DNA of 64,000 nucleotides from Streptomyces sp. NBC_00273 (GTDB lineage Bacteria; Actinomycetota; Actinomycetes; Streptomycetales; Streptomycetaceae): NCBI RefSeq assembly GCF_036178145.1, contig NZ_CP108067.1, positions 6,771,501 to 6,835,500 of the forward strand, read 5' to 3'. Shown piece by piece: positions 57,302 to 64,000 of this stretch (position 1 is its first letter; each line of letters starts with the position of its first letter). The notes under the pieces were generated by a model. It saw only the letters and a program-made list of their open reading frames with translations, ran no database searches and was not told where the DNA came from. The position numbers and the translations under genes were made by a program.

Positions 57302-59986
57302 CTACAGGCCGTAGCGCTCCCGGGCCTCCTTGACGGCGGACGCCGGCACCTCGCCGCGGCGGGCGAGCTGGGCCAGCGCGGCCACCACGATCGACTGGGC
57401 GTCGACACCGAAGTGGCGGCGGGCGCCCTCACGGGTGTCGGACAGGCCGAAGCCGTCCGTACCGAGCGAGGTGTAGTCCTGCTCCACCCACTGGCTGATC
57501 TGGTCCGGGACCTGACGCATCCAGTCGGAGACGGCGAGGACGGGGCCGGCGGCACCCTCCAGCGCGCGGGTGACGTACGGGGTGCGCACCTCGCCGCGCA
57601 GCAGCGCCTCGTCGCACTCCAGCGCGTCGCGCCGCAGCTCGCCCCAGGAGGTGGCGGACCAGACGTCGGCGGCCACGTTCCACTCGGCGGCCAGCAGCTT
57701 CTGCGCCTCCAGGATCCAGTGGATCGCCGTACCCGAGGCCATCAGCTGGACCTTGGGGGCGTCGGCGGCCGGGGCCGCCTCCGCCAGGTCCGCCGCCGTG
57801 TTGAAGCGGTAGAGGCCCTTGAGGATGCCCTCCTCCACGCCCTCCGGCATGGCGGGCTGCACCTTCGGCTCGTTGTAGACCGTCAGGTAGTAGAAGACGT
57901 CTTCCGGCGTCTCGCCGTACATCCGGCGCAGACCGTCCTTGACGATCACTGCGATCTCGTACGCGAAGGCCGGGTCGTAGTTGAGCGACGCCGGGTTCGT
58001 GGACGCGATCAGGTGCGAGTGGCCGTCCGCGTGCTGGAGGCCCTCACCGGTCAGCGTGGTGCGGCCGGCGGTGGCGCCGACGATGAAGCCCTTGCCGAGC
58101 TGGTCGGCGAGCTGCCACATCTGGTCGGCGGTGCGCTGCCAGCCGAACATCGAGTAGAAGATGTAGAAGGGGATCATCGGCTCGCCGTGCGTCGCGTACG
58201 ACGTGCAGGCGGCGATGAAGTCGGCCATGGCGCCGGCCTCGGTGATCCCCTCGTTGAGGATCTGGCCGTCCTTGGCTTCCTTGTAGTACATGAGCTGGTC
58301 GCGGTCGACCGGCTCGTACGTCTGGCCCAGCGGCGAGTAGATGCCGGCCGACGGGAAGAGGGACTCCATGCCGAAGGTACGGGCCTCGTCGGGGACGATC
58401 GGCACCCAGCGCTTGCCGGTCTCCTTGTCCCGCATCAGGTCCTTCACGAGCCGGACGAAGGCCATGGTGGTGGCCATCTCCTGCTTGCCGGAGCCCTTGA
58501 GCAGCGGGGCGAAGGAACGGTCCGCGGGGGCGGGCAGGGCCACGTGCTTGACCTTGCGGGCCGGGGCCGGGCCGCCGAGCGCCGCGCGGCGCTCGTTCAG
58601 GTACTGGACCTCGGGGCTGTTCGCGCCCGGGTGGCCGTACGGGACCTGGCCGTCGGCGAAGGCGCTGTCCGGGATCGGGAGGCCAAGGAGGTCACGCATG
58701 TCCTTGAACTCGTCGATCGTCAGCTTCTTCATCTGGTGGTTCGCGTTCTTCGACTCGAACCCGGCGCCCAGCGTGTAGCCCTTGACGGTCTGCGCGAGGA
58801 TGACCGTCGGCGCGCCCTTGTGCTCCAGGGCGGCCTTGTACGCGGCGTAGACCTTGCGGGGCTCGTGGCCGCCGCGGGAGGAGTGGAAGCACTCGGCGAT
58901 CTTCGCGTCGGAGAGCACCCCGGCCAGCTGCACGAGCTCGGCGTTGGCGCCGAAGAAGTGCTGGCGGATGTAGGCCACGTCGCGGGTCGCGTACGTCTGG
59001 AACTGCGCGTCCGGTACCTCGCGCAGGCGGCGTACGAGGGCGCCCGTGGTGTCGAGCTGGAACAGCTCGTCCCAGGCGGAGCCCCACAGCGACTTGATGA
59101 CGTTCCAGCCGGCGCCGCGGAACTGGGCCTCCAGCTCCTGGACCACGCGGAAGTTGGCGCGGACCGGACCGTCGAGGCGCTGCAGGTTGCAGTTGATGAC
59201 GAAGGTCAGGTTGTCGAGCTGCTCGCGGGAGGCGAGGGCCAGGGCGGCGGTCGACTCGGGCTCGTCCATCTCGCCGTCGCCCAGGAAGGCCCAGACGTGC
59301 GAGTTGGCGGTGTCCTTGATGCTCCGGTTCTGCAGGTAGCGGTTGAAGCGCGCCTGGTAGATCGCGGAGAGCGGGCCGAGGCCCATGGACACCGTCGGGA
59401 ACTCCCACAGCCACGGCAGGCGCCGCGGGTGCGGGTAGGACGGCAGGCCGTTGCCGCCGGACTCCTGGCGGAAGTTGTCGAGCTGCTGCTCGGAGACGCG
59501 TCCGTCGAGGAACGCGCGGGCGTAGATGCCGGGGGAGGCGTGGCCCTGGATGTAGAGCTGGTCGCCCGATCCGTCGGCCTCCTTCCCGCGGAAGAAGTGC
59601 TGGAAGCCGGTCTCGTAGAGCCACGCGGCCGAGGCGAAGGTGGCGATGTGGCCGCCGACGCCGTACTTGGAGCCGCGGGTCACCATGGCGGCCGCGTTCC
59701 AGCGGTTCCATGCGGTGATCTTGGCTTCCATCTCCTCGTCACCCGGGAACTCGGGCTCGGCGGAGGTGGGGATGGTGTTGACGTAGTCCGTCTCCAGCAG
59801 CTTCGGCAGGGCGAGGCCGGCGGCCTCGGCGTGCTGGAGGGTGCGGCGGAGCAGGTATTCGGCGCGGCGCGTACCGGCGGCCTTGGCGACGGCGTCCAGG
59901 GAGGCCGCCCATTCGGCGGTCTCCTCGGTGTCGCGGTCCGGGAGCTGGTCGAGCTCGCTCGGAAGCTTTCCTACGGGGTCGGACAT
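57302..59986 (-). CDS. aceE: Pyruvate dehydrogenase E1 component, homodimeric type
   Basis: An 894-residue thiamine-diphosphate enzyme that decarboxylates pyruvate and passes the acetyl group to the E2 lipoyl domain. The ThDP motif [32 protein letters not shown] is clear, with [22 protein letters not shown] and [18 protein letters not shown] further along. ATG at 59986 gives the usual length; the open frame up to 60496 overlaps the GntR gene and is not coding-like. It is downstream of the GntR gene with a 230-bp gap holding the palindrome at 60091. Confidence 0.97.
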   Translation of the reverse strand: MSDPVGKLPSELDQLPDRDTEETAEWAASLDAVAKAAGTRRAEYLLRRTLQHAEAAGLALPKLLETDYVNTIPTSAEPEFPGDEEMEAKITAWNRWNAAAMVTRGSKYGVGGHIATFASAAWLYETGFQHFFRGKEADGSGDQLYIQGHASPGIYARAFLDGRVSEQQLDNFRQESGGNGLPSYPHPRRLPWLWEFPTVSMGLGPLSAIYQARFNRYLQNRSIKDTANSHVWAFLGDGEMDEPESTAALALASREQLDNLTFVINCNLQRLDGPVRANFRVVQELEAQFRGAGWNVIKSLWGSAWDELFQLDTTGALVRRLREVPDAQFQTYATRDVAYIRQHFFGANAELVQLAGVLSDAKIAECFHSSRGGHEPRKVYAAYKAALEHKGAPTVILAQTVKGYTLGAGFESKNANHQMKKLTIDEFKDMRDLLGLPIPDSAFADGQVPYGHPGANSPEVQYLNERRAALGGPAPARKVKHVALPAPADRSFAPLLKGSGKQEMATTMAFVRLVKDLMRDKETGKRWVPIVPDEARTFGMESLFPSAGIYSPLGQTYEPVDRDQLMYYKEAKDGQILNEGITEAGAMADFIAACTSYATHGEPMIPFYIFYSMFGWQRTADQMWQLADQLGKGFIVGATAGRTTLTGEGLQHADGHSHLIASTNPASLNYDPAFAYEIAVIVKDGLRRMYGETPEDVFYYLTVYNEPKVQPAMPEGVEEGILKGLYRFNTAADLAEAAPAADAPKVQLMASGTAIHWILEAQKLLAAEWNVAADVWSATSWGELRRDALECDEALLRGEVRTPYVTRALEGAAGPVLAVSDWMRQVPDQISQWVEQDYTSLGTDGFGLSDTREGARRHFGVDAQSIVVAALAQLARRGEVPASAVKEARERYGL

Positions 59987-60090
59987 CGGTGTGCGCCGCC
60001 TTCCGGACAAAGGAGAGGTGGTGAAAAAATCCCTGACGGGCAGGACAGGGTCGGCGGACCTGGTTGAGGTCCGCGACGACTGTAAATCGC

Positions 60091-60107
60091 TGATCGATGA
60101 TCGATCA
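60091..60107. promoter_or_regulatory. Candidate operator upstream of aceE
   Basis: TGATCGATGATCGATCA is a perfect inverted repeat (TGATCGA, TGA, TCGATCA) 104 bp before the aceE start. GntR/FCD regulators bind palindromes of this size and the adjacent GntR gene is the natural candidate, by analogy with PdhR of proteobacteria. Confidence 0.62.
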
Positions 60108-60216
60108 AATGAAAGTGACGAAGAAACGTCCATCCGGCGAAAGTCGGCACCGCGTGCCAGGGAAATAGGCACGCGGTGCCGGTCAAACGCGGACAAACAG
60201 GCCAGCCCGCAGTCGA

Positions 60217-60843
60217 TCAAGCGCGCGGGGCGCACCCCAGGACATGCCGCTTCACCAGCAGCCCGATGTCCGGATCCTGACTGCGGAACGCCTCGACGAG
60301 CGCCTCGTGCTCCTCGGCGTACGACTTCTGGACGGTCCCCAGCCAGCGGATGGACAGCGCCGTGAAGACCTCGATGCCCAGGCTCTCCCAGGTGTGCAGC
60401 AGCACGCTGTTCCCGGCGGCCCGCACCATCTCCCGGTGGAACCCGACGGTGTGCCGCACCTGCGCGGTCCCGTCCTCGGTCCGGTCGGCCTCCCACAGCG
60501 CCGCCACGTGCGGCTCCAGCGCCGAGCAGTCGCTCGCCAGCCGCGGCGCGGCCAGCTCGGCCGCGATCTGCTCCAGGCCGGCCCGGACCGGGTAGATCTC
60601 CTCCAGGTCGGCCGCGGAGAGGTTCCGTACGCGCACGCCCTTGTTCGGCGCCGACTCGATCAGCCGCAGCGTCTCCAGCTCGCGCAGGGCCTCCCGTACG
60701 GGGGTCTGGCTGACCTCCAACTCCACGGCGATCCGGCGCTCGACGATCCGCTCGCCGGGCTTCCAGCGCCCGCTGACGATCCCCTCCACGATGTGCTCGC
60801 GGATCTGCTCGCGCAGCGAGTGCACGACGGGTGGGGTGATCAT
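60217..60843 (-). CDS. GntR-family (FCD) transcriptional regulator
   Basis: A 208-residue regulator: winged helix at [68 protein letters not shown], and an FCD effector domain with metal-binding-like residues ([32 protein letters not shown]). ATG at 60843 follows AGGAGAT at good spacing; an upstream ATG at 60873 is less favoured. Likely senses an organic acid and controls aceE. Confidence 0.9.
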   Translation of the reverse strand: MITPPVVHSLREQIREHIVEGIVSGRWKPGERIVERRIAVELEVSQTPVREALRELETLRLIESAPNKGVRVRNLSAADLEEIYPVRAGLEQIAAELAAPRLASDCSALEPHVAALWEADRTEDGTAQVRHTVGFHREMVRAAGNSVLLHTWESLGIEVFTALSIRWLGTVQKSYAEEHEALVEAFRSQDPDIGLLVKRHVLGCAPRA

Positions 60844-60869
60844 CGGGGCTTCATCTCCTGTAGGGGCAT

Positions 60870-60884
60870 GCATCGCTTCGATGC
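60870..60884. promoter_or_regulatory. Inverted repeat in GntR leader
   Basis: GCATCG (60870-60875) and CGATGC (60879-60884) around CTT, 27 bp before the GntR start. It differs from the aceE palindrome but shares ATCG/CGAT cores, so autoregulation is a possibility. Confidence 0.4.
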
Positions 60885-60992
60885 GTAGACAATACGGCCG
60901 AGTAGCCCCCACCGGATGCGTTCCCGGTCGCGGACGCTGGGTGAGGCTGGTTACAACAGGCTCCGGACCAGGGCTCCCAGAGGGGTAAGACG

Positions 60993-61034
60993 ACGGCGCC
61001 CCCGCCCGGAGGATGTTCCGGGCGGGGGCGCCGT
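60993..61034 (-). terminator. Terminator of sucB
   Basis: ACGGCGCCCCCGCCCGGA (60993-61010) pairs perfectly with TCCGGGCGGGGGCGCCGT (61017-61034), loop 6 nt, 30 bp after the sucB stop. It isolates sucB from the GntR gene. Confidence 0.87.
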
Positions 61035-61063
61035 GTGCGACGGCCGGGGCCGTGCGGTGAGCC

Positions 61064-62851
61064 TTACAGGCCGAGCTCGACCTCGAACTCGCCGGCCTCG
61101 AGGATCGCCTTGACGGCCGAGAGGTACCGGGCCGCGTCCGCACCGTCCACCAGGCGGTGGTCGTAGGACAGGGTCAGGTACGTCATGTCGCGGACGCCGA
61201 TCACGGTGCCCTCGGGGGTCTCGATGACCATCGGGCGCTTGACCGTGGCACCGATGCCCAGGATGGCGACCTGGTTCGGGGGCACGATGACCGTGTCGAA
61301 CAGCGCACCGCGCGAACCGGTGTTGCTGATGGTGAAGGTCGCGCCCGACAGCTCGTCCGGCGTGATCTTGTTGCCGCGGACCTTGGCGGCCAGGTCGGCG
61401 GTGGCCTTGGAGATGCCCGCCAGGTTGAGGTCACCGGCACCCTTGATGACCGGGGTCATCAGGCCCTTCTCGGAGTCCACGGCGATGCCGATGTTCTCCG
61501 AGTCGAAGTAGGTGATGGTGCCCTCGTCGTCGTTGATCCGGGCGTTGACGACCGCGTGGGCCTTCAGCGCCTGGGCCGCGGCCTTGACGAAGAACGGCAT
61601 CGGCGAGAGCTTGACGCCCTCGCGGGCCAGGAAGGAGCCCTTGGCCTGCTCGCGCAGCTTCATGATCTTGGTGATGTCCACCTCGACCACGGAGCTGAGC
61701 TGAGCCTGCGAGTGCAGGGCCTTCATCATGTTGTCGCCGATGACCTTGCGCATTCGGGTCATCTTGACCGTCTGACCGCGCAGCTCGGACACCGCGGCGG
61801 CCGGGGCCTTCGCGGCCGGAGCGGCGGCCGGAGCCGGGGCGGCAGCAGCGGCCTTGGCGGCCTCGGCGGCGGCCAGGACGTCCTGCTTGCGGATGCGGCC
61901 ACCGACACCGGTGCCCGAGACCGTGGACAGGTTGACGCCGGACTCCGAGGCGAGCTTGCGCACCAGCGGGGTCACGTACGCGCCCTCGTCACCAGCGGCG
62001 GCCGGAGCGGCCGGGGCCGGGACGACCGGAGCGACGGGGGTGACCGGAGCCGGAGCGGCTACCGGGGCGGCGGCCTGGACCGGAGCCGGAGCGGCGACCG
62101 GAGCGGCCGGGGCGACCGGAGCCGGGGCAGCGACCGGAGCGGCGGCCTCGACCGGAGCCGGGGCAGCGACCGGAGCGGCGGCCTCGACCGGAGCCGGGGC
62201 GGCGGCCGGAGCGGCAGCGGCCGGGGCGGCACCGGCGACGCCGATGACGGCCAGACGGGCGCCGACCTCGGCGGTCTCGTCCTCGCCGACCAGGATCTCC
62301 AGCAGCGTGCCGGAGACCGGCGCGGGGATCTCGGTGTCGACCTTGTCCGTGGAGACCTCGAGCAGCGGCTCGTCGGCCTCGACCGACTCGCCGACGGCCT
62401 TCAGCCAGCGGGTGACGGTGCCCTCGGTGACGGACTCGCCCAGGGCGGGGAGCACGACATCAGTACCGGAGGCGGCCGGAGCGGCAGCGGGCGCCTCGGC
62501 GACGGGGGCCGGGGCCGCGGGGGCCTCGGCGACCGGGGCCGGAGCGGCCGCGGGGGCCTCGGCAGCGGCGGCCGGCTCGGCGGCCGGAGCCGCGGCGGCA
62601 GCCGGAGCGCCGGAGCCGTCGTCGATGACGGCCAGCTCGGCGCCGACCTCGACGGTCTCGTCCTCGGCGACCTTGATGGAGGCCAGGATGCCCGACACGG
62701 GGGAGGGGATCTCGGTGTCGACCTTGTCGGTCGAGACCTCGAGCAGCGGCTCGTCGGCCTCGACGCGCTCGCCCTCGGCCTTCAGCCAGCGGGTGACAGT
62801 GCCCTCGGTGACGCTCTCACCGAGCGCCGGAAGGGTTACGGAAACCGACAT
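61064..62851 (-). CDS. sucB: Dihydrolipoamide acyltransferase E2 with two lipoyl domains
   Basis: A 595-residue E2 core. Two lipoyl domains (1-77 and about 128-205) each carry the lipoylated lysine in STDKVDTEI; they are separated and followed by Ala/Pro-rich linkers, the second a run of [19 protein letters not shown] repeats. A peripheral-subunit-binding domain follows at about 297-335 ([23 protein letters not shown]), then the catalytic domain with His565 in [12 protein letters not shown]. Although usually named sucB, the neighbouring aceE and lpd suggest it serves pyruvate dehydrogenase, possibly shared with 2-oxoglutarate dehydrogenase. It forms an operon behind lpd (54-bp gap). Confidence 0.95.
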   Translation of the reverse strand: MSVSVTLPALGESVTEGTVTRWLKAEGERVEADEPLLEVSTDKVDTEIPSPVSGILASIKVAEDETVEVGAELAVIDDGSGAPAAAAAPAAEPAAAAEAPAAAPAPVAEAPAAPAPVAEAPAAAPAASGTDVVLPALGESVTEGTVTRWLKAVGESVEADEPLLEVSTDKVDTEIPAPVSGTLLEILVGEDETAEVGARLAVIGVAGAAPAAAAPAAAPAPVEAAAPVAAPAPVEAAAPVAAPAPVAPAAPVAAPAPVQAAAPVAAPAPVTPVAPVVPAPAAPAAAGDEGAYVTPLVRKLASESGVNLSTVSGTGVGGRIRKQDVLAAAEAAKAAAAAPAPAAAPAAKAPAAAVSELRGQTVKMTRMRKVIGDNMMKALHSQAQLSSVVEVDITKIMKLREQAKGSFLAREGVKLSPMPFFVKAAAQALKAHAVVNARINDDEGTITYFDSENIGIAVDSEKGLMTPVIKGAGDLNLAGISKATADLAAKVRGNKITPDELSGATFTISNTGSRGALFDTVIVPPNQVAILGIGATVKRPMVIETPEGTVIGVRDMTYLTLSYDHRLVDGADAARYLSAVKAILEAGEFEVELGL

Positions 62852-62905
62852 GGTTTCAGTTGCTCCTAACGAAAGTGCGGAAGTGGTCGTCGCGCCCGTG
62901 ACGAA

Positions 62906-64000
62906 TTAGTCGTGGGAGTGAAGCGGCTTGCCGGCCAGGGCCAGGTGGGCCTCGCCCATCGCTTCGTTCTGGGTCGGGTGCGCGTGGATGAGCTGCGCGA
63001 CCTCGGCCGGCAGGGCTTCCCAGTTGTAGATCAGCTGGGCCTCGCCGACCTGCTCGCCCATCCGGTCACCGACCATGTGGACGCCGACCACGGCACCGTC
63101 CTTGACCTGGACGAGCTTGATCTCGCCCGCGGTCTTGAGGATCTTGCTCTTGCCGTTGCCCGCCAGGTTGTACTTCAGGGCCACGACCTTGTCCGCGCCG
63201 TAGATCTCCTTGGCCTTGGCCTCGGTGATGCCGACGGAAGCGACCTCGGGGTGGCAGTAGGTGACGCGCGGGACACCGTCGTAGTCGATCGGGACGGCCT
63301 TGAGACCGGCCAGACGCTCTGCGACCAGGATGCCCTCGGCGAAGCCGACGTGCGCGAGCTGGAGGGTGGGGACGAGGTCACCGACGGCCGAGATGGTCGG
63401 CACGTTGGTCTGCATGTACTCGTCGACCAGGACGTAGCCGCGGTCCATCGCGACGCCCTGCTCCTCGTAGCCCAGACCCTGCGAGACGGGGCCGCGACCC
63501 ACCGCGACCAGCAGCACCTCGGCCTCGAAGGTCTTGCCGTCGACCAGCGTCACGCGGACGCCGTTCTCCGTGTACTCGGCCTTGTCGAAGAAGGTGCCCA
63601 GGTTGAACTTGATGCCGCGCTTGCGGAACGCGCGCTCCAGCAGCTTCGAGCTGTTCTCGTCCTCGACAGGCACGAGGTGCTTGAGGCCCTCGATGACGGT
63701 GATGTCGGAACCGAAGGACTTCCACGCCGAGGCGAACTCGACGCCGATGACGCCGCCGCCCAGGACGATCGCCGACTCGGGGACGCGGTCCAGGACCAGC
63801 GCGTGGTCCGAGGAGATGATGCGGTTGCCGTCGATGTTCAGGCCCGGCAGCGACTTCGGCACGGAGCCGGTCGCCAGCAGGATGTGGCGGCCCTGGATGC
63901 GCTGGCCGTTCACGTCGACGGAAGTCGGGGAGGAGAGGCGGCCCTCTCCCTCGATGTAGGTCACCTTGCGGGAGGCGACCAGGCCCTGCAGACCCTTGTA
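62906..64000 (-). CDS. lpd: Dihydrolipoyl dehydrogenase E3 (5' end outside window)
   Basis: The C-terminal 364 residues of an FAD/NAD disulfide reductase that reoxidises E2 lipoyl groups. Visible are the ATGSVPKSLPG segment, the NAD motif VLGGGVIGVEFASAW, the FAD contact ISAVGDL, and the active-site dyad IHAHPTQNEAMGEA at the C-terminus. The CxxxxC redox pair and first FAD motif lie beyond position 64000. It is the first gene of the lpd-sucB unit. Confidence 0.95.
   Translation of the reverse strand, partial: YKGLQGLVASRKVTYIEGEGRLSSPTSVDVNGQRIQGRHILLATGSVPKSLPGLNIDGNRIISSDHALVLDRVPESAIVLGGGVIGVEFASAWKSFGSDITVIEGLKHLVPVEDENSSKLLERAFRKRGIKFNLGTFFDKAEYTENGVRVTLVDGKTFEAEVLLVAVGRGPVSQGLGYEEQGVAMDRGYVLVDEYMQTNVPTISAVGDLVPTLQLAHVGFAEGILVAERLAGLKAVPIDYDGVPRVTYCHPEVASVGITEAKAKEIYGADKVVALKYNLAGNGKSKILKTAGEIKLVQVKDGAVVGVHMVGDRMGEQVGEAQLIYNWEALPAEVAQLIHAHPTQNEAMGEAHLALAGKPLHSHD

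Noticed and set aside
59987-60496. N-terminal extension of aceE to 60496
   Set aside because: Overlaps the GntR gene antisense of frame and lacks E1 homology; the length from 59986 already matches the family.

Overview
The window reads as chromosomal DNA from a high-GC actinomycete, almost certainly Streptomyces. GC is roughly 70 percent or more, third codon positions are strongly G/C, GTG and TTG starts are common, many genes carry purine-rich ribosome sites, and long perfect G/C hairpins separate transcription units. The gene set (malEFG with a LacI regulator, secreted amylase, amylase-pullulanase fusion, glnII, lipB-lipA, glnA, aceE, sucB, lpd) is a familiar Streptomyces core-chromosome neighbourhood. 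No tRNA, rRNA or CRISPR array was seen.

Left part, 1-18952: a maltodextrin/starch locus. malE, malF and malG encode a maltose/maltodextrin ABC importer. On each side sits an alpha-glucosidase gene directly overlapped by a LacI-family gene, so the hydrolase-regulator pair occurs twice in opposite orientation. Downstream lie a secreted CBM20 alpha-amylase and a 1782-residue protein with an alpha-amylase half and a type I pullulanase half. Nested palindromes built from TTGCAG, CTTGC and TTGCGCAA precede malE and the amylase gene and are the likely LacI-regulator operators. A Tat-exported CotA-like multicopper oxidase sits between the blocks; its frame appears broken by one base near the 3' end.

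Middle part, 18939-46700: mixed functions. These are a GNAT acetyltransferase; an IS5-family element whose ends are flanked by TTA and that encloses a DUF2750 gene; a hydroxylase-like di-iron protein with a ferredoxin reductase and a TetR regulator; a lipoprotein and a sigma-like membrane protein; a PepSY membrane module; an IS110-family element next to the glnII terminator; glnII with a GlnR box; MocR and MarR regulators; a hydrolase preceded by a 12-bp repeat array; a SpoIIE-type phosphatase; a VIT1-type transporter; and an FAD oxidoreductase preceded by 11-bp-spaced repeats.

Right part, 46691-64000: central metabolism and regulation. lipB and lipA make lipoyl groups. These would be used by the two-lipoyl-domain E2 (sucB) of the dehydrogenase complex encoded by aceE, sucB and lpd at the right edge, with a GntR/FCD regulator and a palindromic candidate operator in front of aceE. 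glnA (GSI) carries a four-part GlnR box and the adenylylation tyrosine. Between them are a glycine-rich secreted protein, a TetR/SDR divergent pair, a DUF4240 protein and an ATP-binding SpoIIE-like regulator.

All functional calls come from reading the sequence by eye. Start codons chosen against an upstream alternative are explained in each entry.
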